From Tyto alba (lineage: Eukaryota; Chordata; Aves; Strigiformes; Tytonidae): a stretch of DNA of 64,000 bases. A program made the position numbers and the translations under genes. Shown piece by piece: positions 24,701 to 34,799 of the stretch. Within the stretch, counting starts at the first letter, position 1. Each line of letters begins with the position of its first letter. The stretch covers positions 15,251,386 to 15,315,385 of the forward strand of contig NW_024881330.1 in the NCBI RefSeq assembly GCF_018691265.1, given 5' to 3'. Under the pieces are notes generated by a model. It was not told the origin of the DNA, did not search any database, and worked only from the letters and a program-made list of their open reading frames with translations.

Positions 24701-27700
24701 AGACCTGTTCTCTTAAGTATTATTAAAGAACCTACACTAGTCTTACAAAGAAGTGTGGTATTGCAGATTAGAGTCTAGAAATGTACTTAACAACATGCTA
24801 ATGGCTGTACTGGGTCTAAATAAAAATTAATCTAGAGAAAATGCCCTTAAGAGCCCCACATGCTGTCTGTGGCAGGGCTTGATAACTGATGGATAGAGAT
24901 GATGGAATAAAACGGCAGAAAAATAGTGGTATTTTTCCAAAACACTACTCTAGACTCAAGCAATTTGTGGTTTGGGATTTCCTCATCAAAAGGTGATGTT
25001 TATGTCTAATAGCCCTTTATTATTTTCCTTCATTTCTATGTCAAGTAACATTTTGAGCTCAAACATTTACAACGTGGCAATGAGTTGCACAGCTCACTAT
25101 ACTAATAGGATCATGGTAGTCAGACAGTAATAGTAATGGTAATCTAGCTCTATATTGAAAATTATGTATAAAATATTCTTGTAAAATACTGAGATATTGA
25201 TTGCATTTATAACTTTAGTTTGACAGATGAATCTTTTGTCGTAATTGTTTACTAAATAAAAGAGCTGGATCCTGCATACATATGGCTCAGCCACTGATCA
25301 GTGGATTACTGCAGCTACATAACGTGTGTTTCTGGGAGAGAAAGGAAGGCAGGTGTGACCTGCTTTTCTTTTAAAAAACACAAATCAAATGCAAAGACTG
25401 ATCATCCTTTTGGTGATGCTGATTTATTAATCCTATTATTATGGGGTTTGGTTATGCTCATTTAGATTAATAGTATTCTGGTTACCATTAATAGTTCATA
25501 GCTATCAGTACTTCCAAAGACAAAACTTCACATTGTCTCACACACATATTGCTCCAGTATTTTTTTTCTCAATTTTTCAAATCAGTTCCTCTCAAATTGT
25601 GTTGAATTGTTTTCAATTTTTATTGGCTTGCTTCACATAGCTGTAGGTTCCTCGGGAAGCAAGTGCCTGCATTTTCCTTACAAAACCCCATGCTTTCATG
25701 CCTTGATTATTGAATTTGAATTATTTTTAATCCTGAATCAAACTTCTCACTTGCTTCATACATAAAATGTAAATGGTTGAGTAAGGAAAACTGAGAAGAT
25801 CTTGTTGCTTTTGCTCCTGCATGTGGAAGAGTGGAGTTAAGCAGTCATGAAATGGTCTGCCTAACCTTTCAGCACCTGAGAATGTGTCACCGAGGGCAGA
25901 GGCATGGCCCAGAGGAGCAGATTCTGTTGCACTAACATTTTGGAATTTGTTGTGAGCCATGCATTGCAGAGCAGGAAAACTGGTGTTTCTGCATGAGGAT
26001 GTGCTGCCCTCACGTCTGGTTCCTGTCCCTAATAATTTTCACAATGTCAGATTTTCACCTGTGTTGCATATTGTCTTGGGTTTCCACAGACAGCTGCATG
26101 AAATGTGGGTCAATGCTTGTCTTTGTAGCATCTGTGCCTCATGTTGCAGTCTGTTATGTTCTGCAAAGGGAATGCGTGTGTCCATGCAAGTCTTGGACTC
26201 TGGGGTGCTGTATTATCTGTTACTGAATAAAAAACATAGAAGAAAACATGACTGTTCACATCAGCAATTAATGGGATTACCAGGACTTCCTTATTACTAG
26301 AGTAAAAGCTGTAGATTTACCAAGGGTGGATGCATTTTTCATCAGTGGAAAGCCATTCACTATTAAAAAATGTGCTGCACCCTCTTGTTAAATAGATCTC
26401 ATGAAACAGATTCAGTCATTTAAGAAAAATGGAGCGATACATCAAACTTCAATGACTAATAAGGAATTTCTCACAATGAAAGCCATTGTGCACTGAGACC
26501 ACAAGAAAAAGTGAGAACTCCAACTGTAGAAATCACAGATAGGACAAGTTACAGGGCTTAGTCAAGAGTCACTAGAAGAGGCTGTGGGGAATACCCATAC
26601 CATCTGCATTTCGTTCTTCAGACTGTCTAAGTATAGCTGTATAAAAAGTGGATTCATAAGCAGGCAACAGGAGAATGCACTTAAGAATACTTTCTTAAGC
26701 AGTAAGTGTTCCTAATTTAGGTACCTAATATTACTTGGTGCAAGCGCTGTGACTGGTGATAATGCAGATAAATTATTAAATTGTCCTTTCCAACCTTAAT
26801 AAGACTATCACTTAAGAAGTGCCATGCTGTGGCAGAAGTGAGGTCCTTAGATGAAGACTCTTTAGGAGATATGGAGTCTGAATGAATAAAAATAGTTAAT
26901 TTCACTTACATTTTGGAGACATTTGCATTGGAAAAGAGGAAAATATGTTCTTGAAATTGAATTGGCAATTCTATACTAGCTGACTGGGATTAAAATAGCA
27001 ACAAAGACAAGTCAGTTGGATTTATAATTTCAGTGGATACAGAGAAAAAATCTTCATTCAGAGTCAGTTTACCTCATCTTTATAAAGCATACAATTTTGA
27101 GAAGTGGCACGTTGGTCACGCAGCGCTGGGCCAGAGCTGGGTTCTCAGTGGGGAGAGTGAGCTGGCGGCAGACCCTGTGGGGCTCAGGGCAGTACGTAGG
27201 GACTAAACCCAAGAGTTATTTTTTTTGATAGGCTTGTGGAATCACAGAACCAAATTTTCAGTTACAGACCCAAAATTACATGATATGGAGGTTGTCCCTG
27301 CAGAAGGGCAGGGTCGTCTCAGATCGCTAGATCCCAGATCACACCGACAAAGCAGACTGTTGCAGGAAAGACAAGGGCTGTAATGGTCATGACGTGCACC
27401 AGCACTGAACCAGGTCCTCAACAGCCATAAGCCCGTGGTTTTACACAGCGGGTTGAGTGCATCAGCCTTGTCTCTTCCACCTTGTGTGATTAAGTACTTA
27501 ATATACCCTTCATAAACTGCAGCATTTTTTAGCTCTGTCTGAAGCTTCATCTTTGTACTTGACACAGCTGCCGTGTTTTGTCACTAGAGCTGCTGCATTT
27601 CAATGCAAGATTAAATGGAAGGCATTGAAAAGTAACCTATATTGTTCTAGCTGTTCATTGCTGGTACAAAGGAAGATCATAAGGAATCATTTTTAAAGGT

Positions 27701-30700
27701 ATCTGTGGTAATGGTGCAGTACGCTGGTCAGATTTGTATGCTCAGATACCATTTCTTTTGCATCTGAAGTACTTGGTATTTGAGAAAACAGGCGTGCATA
27801 ATCCCCACCTTGCTGTGCATCGAGCGTGTTGCCAATGAAACTAATAGGCCAGGTTCTCTGGTGCCAGGTGGTAAAATGTCATTGCCTAGTGATATCAAAA
27901 GGGTGTAAATGGGAGACGAATAGGATCTACATGTCTGGAAGAACAAGGAAGTACTTACGTCGGGAAGATTTGCTGAATAAGAGCCTAAATTTGGATTCTT
28001 AGATAGACATGGTAGAGTCTGGAAGCTGGCTAATATTTTATAAATTTCTAACGCAAACATTTTTTTTTTTTTTTAAGATAGCAACACAATTAGACTCATA
28101 AACTCACTAAAATGTAGGTTTCTTTGTGACCACAGTGCTCCCCAGAACTAAAGTGAGCGATGTTTTATGTTCCCGTTGCTAGCTCTTGGACATTTCTGTT
28201 AAGTGGACCATCCAGGACAACTCTGCCCCCAAGTATCCCCATTATGACCCAGGTTCATCTCGTCAACTGCTGTGTGACCAGTGCCCTCCTGGGAGCTACG
28301 TAAAGCAGCACTGTACAGCCACCAGCCCGACGCACTGTGCCCCGTGCCCGGATCAGTACTATGCCGAAGAGTGGAACAGCAACGATGAATGCCAGTACTG
28401 CAGCGCCGTTTGCAAAGAGCTGCAGTATGTCAAGCAGGAGTGCACCAGCACGCAGAACCGCATTTGCGAGTGCATCGAAGGCAGATATCTGGAGCTCGAG
28501 TTTTGTTTAAAGCACACGGAGTGTCCCCCAGGATTTGGCGTTGCACAGCCAGGTATGTACCACTTGTCAATACGCACAGACTTAATTAGAGCTCTGCTGC
28601 ATGTCGGTGACTCATGGCAGTTACAAGATTAGGGAAGAGGCTCGTCCAGATGAAATTACAGGACAGTAAATTGTAAAGCCAAATGAACCTGTTCCTAGCC
28701 TGCATCATTTGGACTGGAGCCAAAGGAACATTTCTCAGTGGAATACCCTGCTCCTACTGTAATATATATCTTAATGGCAGTAGCAAATGTAGCAAATTGC
28801 ACTCTAATGATAAACATGATGGATTGCCTCTTTTAAAGGAACATTATCTGGAATGTAGTATTTGTGTGTGTGATAAATAATAATGTTTTTCATTTTGAAA
28901 TCTGCTGTTTCAAGCAACTGTATATCTTGACAAACACCAGGAGCACTATGTGTTTGACACCAAGTGTATAATTACAACAATATTAATATAGCTCTAGCAT
29001 CATAGCAATATGTGGTAATAATTAATTATCAGCATCCTAAGTGGAACTCTTAGGGAAACTGTTGCTATTATCTAACAAACAACCACTTCTTTGTCAAATA
29101 GGCTGGCATTGTGCTGTATGTCTGGTGGGAATACAGAGCAAAGTGACGCTTTTCAGTGGAGTGTATTCTTCATTTAAGACAACATAAATTGTTAAACCAA
29201 TAATAAGTTAGTCTCTGAAAATAAAACACATCATTTATCATTTGGCAAATGTTGTGGCCCAGTTTAACTCCAGTATTTAATACAGCCTGAAAGAATTGTA
29301 AACTGTCTTTGTACTGGAGATTGATAATTGCCCAGAGAAGAGCACTTAGGAAGGGAATACAGAAAATCAAAGCGTCTCAGACACGAACCCATAGGCAACC
29401 AATCTCCAGACTACTGAATTACTTCCTTAGGAGTTACATATATAGAGTGAGAAACACTGGGGCTGGCCTGTACATTTTAGAGCTATGCTGAGTGATGGGT
29501 TGTGAGTCCTTGCTTGGGTTATGAACATCTCATTGGAGAACAGCTTTGATGTAAGGAGTAATGTCGCTGCTGTAGCTGCTCACTAGTCCCTGAGTAATTG
29601 GTTAACTAAGCATTACACACATGCCCTTGCCACTGTTAAGCATTTCCACTGGCAGCTACTGCATTTCCATATTATAAACCTTCATTAACCTAAATCGTTA
29701 TACCCAGGGGCTTGGGTTTAATGAGGTTCTACCATACCTCGGCAGCAAGTCAAAAGGGGCCAGAAACAAAGTTCTCAAAAAGACCATTTGGGAGATGAAC
29801 AAAGAAATATAAATCATCTGAACAGTCAGCCTGCTGCAGCCCTGCAAACACAGGGAAACTGCGGCAGACAAATCTGAATCCCTCAGTTCAAAATGAAACA
29901 AACTTTGGAAGAAGATAAATTGTTGAATCGTGTCATTTATTGGAAAGTTGGTTTCCAAAAGACCATCAGAATGAACCAGCTAAATCCAAGCAGACCTCAA
30001 ATGAGAAATGAAAACATTGTAAAAATAATTTCATCCCCCTGTGTCAATAAGTCAGTTTTTGAGGTGAGGGATCAGCTAAGAATGTGATGAGCATGGACCA
30101 CACTGTGTTCCTGCTTTCTGCCCTATGAGAGCCTTGAACTTTTTAACGATGTAAATTCAGGTGAAATAAAACCCAATTGTAGAAAAATATGCTTCCACTG
30201 CCACACAGGGAGATGGTGTGGTCCAGTGTCTCATTCAAAGCTTGAAGCATTAGAAATCTGTTTCCCCACTTCTGGTCGCTCATGTTTACGTTGGGCAGAT
30301 CACTTTACTTGGGTAGTCCCCTTTCGTGAGTGCAGATTAAGGTTGTGTTCCTTTCTGCCGCGGTCGGCCCTGTATGTGGCAGAGTTTTTAGCAGCAATGC
30401 CCTGTGGAAGCAGCGCTGCTACGAGGCAGCACAATCTCCCCGGCGGTGGCTGCCGTTTCCCCGGGGAGGATGGGGGATTCCGGGCACACTGGAGGGAGCG
30501 GCAGGAGCGCAGCTGGGCTGTGACGGTTTGTGCCCTGAACAGGAGCGGCCAGATAAGCAACGAAGAAGAAGCTGGCAAAGCTGGGAGGTGACTTTACGCT
30601 CAACCCTGAGAACGCTGATGGATTACCCGGTTTATTTCCCTCTTTAGCCACAAAGGTTATACAGGAAGCTCTGCGGAGAACGACGCGCAGTTCGCAGGGA

Positions 30701-33700
30701 CTATCCTTTCTTCCCCTTCCTTGCTGCCAGAACACAACAGCAGCGTGTCTGTAGCCGGGAAAGTTGCTAAAGATTCAGCTATCTCAGAAAAGCTAATTGC
30801 TGCCTGGTCAGGTGCAGGTGTTGGCTGGAGTTTTGTACAGCCCAGAGCTGCAGGCAGTGCACACCGTGCAAGAAAACGCACGGGCAGATGCTGTTGCTGC
30901 AGCTTGGGCGCTGGCTGCAGAAAGCAGAGGCTTTTGGTGGGTTTGGCAATACACAGGGTCTCTGATTTTTCAGATGCACAACAACTGAAAACTTCTCTTT
31001 TTTTTTTTTTTTTTCACTTGTCTGATGAAAGGAGTGCTAGATCTGGTGTATGCAAGTATTGCTCTTTCTTTCACAGCTGGTTGAAAACCTGAGCTTCTTA
31101 CTCTTTTTCTCTAAGGAAATGCTCCAAATAAATAAAATTTACTTAAAATCAAGCATTAAAATATGCATCCACATGTAAATACTTCCAAAATACACTAGAT
31201 GGAGGCATTTTCTTATTCAACTATAGTTTCCAATTATTTCCAAAAAATTTTAGGCATGTGCCTAGTTCATGTTCAATAATGCAATATTAGATATCAGACT
31301 TCAGGCACGTGCTGACTAAAGATGAATGAAGAGTGAATATACAGCAACTATTGGTGCTGTTATTTTCCTGCCACTGGCCATTAGCCTGTTTGCTTTGTTT
31401 CACATTTCATACATTAATTTCATTGCTCTTCGTCAGTGTGATAGAACCATATATTGTCATCCTGTTGTATCATATATTTTATTCTGAAGTAAAACTATGC
31501 CTTATGAAAGTAAAACACCAAGCAAAACTTATGTATGTATATTAAATATTTTTGCTGTATTGGGCAATCTACTTCCTTTGCTTTTAATAATATTTTATTC
31601 AAGCACAGAAAAAAGTTTAAAAATGTTACTGAAATTCAAGTTTCTTGTATAATTTAATATTTGATAAGGGAAAGTACTCTTCAGAGGGTATTTGCCTGAG
31701 TTTAGTTGGGTTATATTTTTAGCTAGAAATAAAGTAACCCATTTGACTAAGGTTCTGGGCAGATATTAGAGTACAATTTAGACCAGTTCCTTGTGCCATT
31801 TAATTATTTTACAGAGTATTTGTACAGTTGAAAGATGAAGGTCAGACATCATGTAATATCTGAATAGACTCAAGTAATTACTGGTTTAAAGATATTACTT
31901 TACTAAATTACTGATTTAATCAGTAATTACTGATTTTAACAAGTGTATTTAAGAGTACTATTTACTCTGTTACTCTAGCAGGAACATGATTCTTTTGAAG
32001 AATCTTTTTTGTTTTTAAAAAATAAAAGTGGGCGGGTTTTCTAAATGTGATTTCTTCATAGATCAGAAATGTGAAAAGCAGAGGCATGACAATTTAGAGA
32101 GGAGTATTTTCTTTTATTTTTGTATTCTTGTATTTTTTTTCCACAGTTAAGGTTACATGTAATTGGATGCATTGTCTTCCTGTTTCCACAGGTACCCCTG
32201 AGAGTGACACTGTATGTAAGAGATGTCCAGAAGGATTTTTCTCAAATGAAACATCATCCAAAGCAGCCTGTCTAAAGCACACAAACTGTAGTGCACTGGG
32301 TTTCAAAATAGCATTGAAGGGAAATGCAGTTCGTGACAACATCTGTCAGGAAAATACAGATACAGCACCTCAAAAATGTGGAATAGGTATGTATCATATT
32401 AAGGAAGAGTGGTCTGAAAACATACCTTTAATTATAGTTAAAATGAATGTATTGGCATTTATGATAAAAATATCTAGCTTGTTAGCCATTTGTCTGCTAT
32501 AGTGATGGCCATCGTAGAGTTTTAATTATTGTAGGTCAGACCAAATGGAACTCAAGCAGAGAGAGCAACAGCAGTATCAAGAACACTTCTTAGTTTGTTT
32601 TTTAAACATTTTTTTCTTATCATCCTTGCTCTTTTTTTCTGAGACAAGCAGGGTAACAGATCAGAACAATTGACATATTCTTTTTCTCTTTCTCATTTCA
32701 GATGTAACCCTGTGTGAAGAGGCTTTGTTCAGGTTTGCTGTTCCTACTCAGCTCACACCTAACTGGCTGAACATACTTGCAGACAGTTTGCCTGGGACAA
32801 AGGTTAGCACAGAAAATATCGAAAGGATTAAACAAAGGCATAGTTCTCAAGAGCAGACCTTCCAGCTTTTGAAATTATGGAAGCAGCAAAACAAAGAACA
32901 GGATATGGTCAAGAAGATTATTCAAGGTACCTTATTTTGATAGCACATATATTAAAAGCAACCTTCTAAATGACATTTTAAAAATTGCTTGGGATCAAAT
33001 ATCTCCTGGTGATGTGTTACGCTCTGAGGAGGACCCGCAGGGCTTGACAGAGATTTATCAATGCAGAGAGCACAGTGAAGTCAAGGGTAAGCAGGAAGAG
33101 AATTCAGCTTCTCCTGATCATTGGAGGACGGATTTCTTCCCAGACTTGTAGCCCCTCTTGGGAGCATGTGCGGTGTCACAGCCAAGATCCCCTTTTGAGA
33201 CTGCACAACGTAGGAAGAATTTTGATCAAGTGGTGTTGATGTTTCTCACTGTTATATCTGAGCAGTGGCTGTTGAGGTTAGAGGGAGCTGGGTGCCTGCA
33301 ACTGAGAGTGCAATTTGTTTTCTATAAAGTGGAGACTGACAGCTCAGACTAGGACAGTTATGCATGGAAAGGGGACGCACGGGAATGAGGAATATACAGA
33401 CAGGCTTTCCCTTCTTTCTCCCTTCAGGTAGCTATTTGTCGTGCCAATTCACCACTTTGTGCTGAATCTGCCAAGGCAGGTGTCAAAGGTGAAATAATCC
33501 TGCAATGTTAACCCCAAGGTTTTTATGAGAGTTAGGGCACCTCTTTTCATGTAAGACACCATCAACAACCACTGTATTCAAATGACCTTTTGTCCACTCG
33601 GAATAGACTTGAAAAAATGCTGCAGAAATGTTTTTTTCTCCCCTCTCCTATTTAATATATATGCTTATGTCACTGTGAAGTGTCAATAATACTTCAAAAA

Positions 33701-34470
33701 TGAAAATTACTATTTTAGCAAAGCTTGCCTAGACATTTCTGAAGAAGAAGAGCAAAATTTTCATTCACTGGAACCAAATATTAGCCCTCCTATCACTTAC
33801 ACAAAACATTTTACAAGATAGATGAAACAAGCATATAGCAATAAATACTTGCTATGAAGTTTGTTTGTAATTTGGGGCTGTTTGTATTTGCAAAGTTGAT
33901 TAAATTCTTAAGTGCTTTTCATAATTGAAACTAGAAAAAAGAAGCATCACTGAGAGAATTGTTTGAAATAAAGCAAAAAAAAAAAATTGGGAAGGAATAT
34001 TCACCTTGAAATTTTGGAATTGTTTTTGCAGTCCATGATAAAGTAATGTATTGTATTTACCTCTCTTTTCACTTTCCATAGATATCGATCTCTGTGAAAA
34101 TAGTGTCTTAAAGCATATTGGCCACCCAAACCTCACCTTTGAACATCTCAACACACTGATGTCAAGCTTACCAGGCAAGAAAGTGGGAAAAGAAGATATC
34201 GAGCGCACAATGAAACTATGCCAACCTACAGAGCAAGTTCTGAAGCTTCTCAATCTGTGGAGAATAAAGAATGGTGACCAAGACACCATTAAAGGTTTAA
34301 TGTATGGACTGAAGCACTTGAAAACATACCACTTTCCAAAACGAACCATCCAGAGTCTGAAGAAGGTGATTAAGTTTCTTCACAGATTTACAATGTATAG
34401 ATTATATCAGAAACTCTTTTTAGAAATGACAGGGAACAATGTTAAATCAGTAAAAGTAAGATGTGTCTAA
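18686..34470 (+). CDS. TNFRSF11B: Osteoprotegerin (TNF receptor superfamily member 11B), five coding exons
   Basis: Joined exons 18686-18715, 28183-28552, 32192-32386, 32702-32926 and 34082-34470 give 402 residues, one more than the human protein as I remember it. Osteoprotegerin is a secreted decoy receptor that binds RANKL (and TRAIL) and so restrains osteoclast formation. Seen here: signal peptide about 1-21; four cysteine-rich domains at about C41-C62, C65-C105, C107-C142 and C145-C185; two death-domain-like regions at about 199-270 and 271-366; a basic stretch around K360-R375; and C401 next to the C-terminus, matching the family cysteine used for dimerisation. There is no membrane segment. 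Possible N-glycosylation sites are N152, N165 and N290. The extra residue lies around 187-194, just after CRD4. The start has A at -3 and follows a TATA-like box by about 107 nt. Every splice site is GT-AG and every phase agrees, so the gene looks intact. Identification rests on strong recall of the family (for example KELQYVKQEC, SSQEQTFQLLKLWK, LWRIKNGDQDT). Confidence 0.97.
18801..18839 (+). repeat. G-run cluster at the start of intron 1
   Basis: GGGG at 18801-18804, G8 at 18821-18828 and GGGG at 18836-18839, separated by T-rich linkers and followed by a long T tract. With the G8 split in two, this meets a loose G-quadruplex pattern on the transcribed RNA, about 85 nt after the exon 1 donor. 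Confidence 0.6.
20225..20264. repeat. 20-nt tandem duplication in intron 1
   Basis: Two adjacent copies of a unit starting GTGAAGTTTAAGT, at 20225-20244 and 20245-20264, differing at one base. The near identity suggests a fairly recent replication-slippage event. Confidence 0.9.
28183..28552 (+). CDS. TNFRSF11B: TNFRSF11B coding exon 2 (CRD1, CRD2, first part of CRD3)
   Basis: 370 nt coding residues 11-133 plus the first base of G134. The acceptor is gttgctag|CTC and the donor is CCAG|gtatgt. It finishes the signal peptide (LLDISVKW) and carries cysteines 41, 44, 54, 62, 65, 80, 83, 87, 97, 105, 107, 118 and 124. The region holds the main RANKL-contacting domains in the known family. The first residue here is leucine, where human has phenylalanine. 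The position of the human N98 glycosylation site reads TST here, so that site is absent. Confidence 0.96.
30340..30960. other. GC-rich patch inside intron 2
   Basis: About 600 bp with raised GC and scattered CpGs, in contrast with its AT-rich surroundings. Long open frames on both strands reflect the low stop-codon density, and none resembles a known protein. It could be an enhancer, an internal promoter or a decayed insertion; the sequence does not decide. Confidence 0.4.
31907..31927. repeat. AT-rich palindrome in intron 2
   Basis: Ten-base arms ATTACTGATT / AATCAGTAAT around a single central base. Related TTACTG motifs occur just before (31877) and after (31926), so the patch looks like small local duplications in both orientations, about 265 nt upstream of exon 3. 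Confidence 0.8.
32133..32146 (+). promoter_or_regulatory. Alternative splice acceptor 45 nt upstream of exon 3
   Basis: A run of T followed by CCACAG at 32141-32146 forms a strong-looking polypyrimidine tract and acceptor. Using it would extend exon 3 by 45 nt with no in-frame stop and no phase change. Whether it is used depends on branch-point position and cannot be told from the sequence alone. Confidence 0.45.
32192..32386 (+). CDS. TNFRSF11B: TNFRSF11B coding exon 3 (end of CRD3, CRD4)
   Basis: 195 nt coding from G134 to I198 plus one base of D199, with acceptor ttccacag|GT and donor ATAG|gtatgt. It carries C142, C145, C160, C166, C185 and C196, and potential N-glycosylation at N152 (NET) and N165 (NCS). 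The stretch after CRD4 has one residue more than human. A second good acceptor lies 45 nt upstream at 32146 and is in frame; it is described under findings. Confidence 0.95.
32387..32701 (+). other. TNFRSF11B: Intron 3 of TNFRSF11B (315 bp)
   Basis: The shortest intron of the gene, bounded by gtatgt and ctcatttcag, with a T/C-rich 3' end. Read through from exon 3, it stays open for 38 codons to a TAG at 32500-32502. Confidence 0.9.
32702..32926 (+). CDS. TNFRSF11B: TNFRSF11B coding exon 4 (first death-domain-like region)
   Basis: 225 nt coding from D199 to Q273 plus the first base of D274, between acceptor tctcatttcag and donor CAAG|gtacct. The translation contains LCEEALFRFAVPT, LPGTKV and SSQEQTFQLLKLWK, which are characteristic of the first death-domain homologous region of osteoprotegerin. 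In the known protein this region contributes to cytotoxic signalling in overexpression tests and to the dimer; its physiological role is less clear. Both ends are phase 1, so skipping it would keep the frame. Confidence 0.95.
32927..34081 (+). other. TNFRSF11B: Intron 4 of TNFRSF11B (1,155 bp)
   Basis: Bounded by gtacct and tttccatag. Mostly AT-rich with nothing recognisable inside. Retention would add only four residues before a stop at 32938-32940. Confidence 0.9.
34082..34470 (+). CDS. TNFRSF11B: TNFRSF11B coding exon 5 (second death-domain-like region, heparin-binding tail, stop)
   Basis: 389 nt from D274 to V402 and a TAA stop at 34468-34470; the acceptor is ctttccatag. It begins DIDLCENSV, contains LPGKKVG and LWRIKNGDQDT, and has a lysine/arginine-rich region (K360, R361, K367, K368, K371, R375, R380) matching the heparin-binding part of the family. 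It ends SVKVRCV, so the dimerisation cysteine is C401. N290 (NLT) is a potential glycosylation site. Confidence 0.95.
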
Positions 34471-34508
34471 TTCAGATTATTTTTCATTCTCCACTGACTA
34501 TTTTTCCC

Positions 34509-34530
34509 TAATTACTGCCAGCAGTAATTA
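34509..34530 (+). repeat. Perfect inverted repeat in the 3' UTR
   Basis: TAATTACTGC, a 2-nt CA centre, then its exact reverse complement. In RNA this could fold as a 9-bp stem with a 4-nt loop, starting 39 nt after the stop codon. The DNA also carries TAATTA, a homeodomain-type core, at each end. Confidence 0.85.
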
Positions 34531-34793
34531 AACTGGAACATTGTTTCCCTACAATATGTCTTACTATTTATAGAAATGCCTGACTGGAATAGCTCTAAGT
34601 CTTTTGCAGTGTTTTTGGAGGTTTTTTTAAACTAAAATCACTTTTGTAAAAGCTATTAACCTGTTGATAACACTAAGAGCCTGATTCTGCATTTTTGCAC
34701 ATTCAGAGTTGAAAGCCCCACTATAGTCACTAGGTGAGAAAAGAATGCTGGACCAGGCTCTACTACAGTATTTTCTATTTATATTCTTCGAGG

Positions 34794-34799
34794 AATAAA
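34794..34799 (+). terminator. Polyadenylation signal AATAAA
   Basis: First AATAAA downstream of the stop codon, about 325 nt after it, followed within 3 nt by a run of ten T, then TGTACAT. This matches the usual signal plus U/GU-rich downstream element arrangement. Confidence 0.6.

Larger units (their letters stand above)
18716..28182 (+). other. TNFRSF11B: Intron 1 of TNFRSF11B (9,467 bp)
   Basis: Bounded by gtaagt and gttgctag. It is mostly AT-rich unique-looking sequence. It contains a G-run cluster at 18801-18839 followed by a long T tract, a 20-nt tandem duplication at 20225-20264 and a T15 tract at 28060-28074. The 3' end has a modest pyrimidine tract (tgttttatgttcccgttgct). I recognise no exon or CR1 copy in it. 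Confidence 0.85.
28553..32191 (+). other. TNFRSF11B: Intron 2 of TNFRSF11B (3,639 bp)
   Basis: Bounded by gtatgt and ttccacag. If retained, the reading frame runs on for 26 codons to a TAG at 28630-28632, and an AATAAA occurs at 29219-29224. It includes a GC-rich patch (30340-30960), a T17 tract at 30998-31014, an AT palindrome at 31907-31927 and an extra acceptor at 32146. No other gene is recognisable. Confidence 0.85.

Noticed and set aside
30226..30735. Open frames of 92-121 codons on both strands in intron 2
   Set aside because: Composition effect of the GC-rich patch; no similarity to a known family and no splice partners seen.
33900..34349. 149-codon minus-strand open frame
   Set aside because: It is the antisense shadow of TNFRSF11B exon 5 and adjoining intron.
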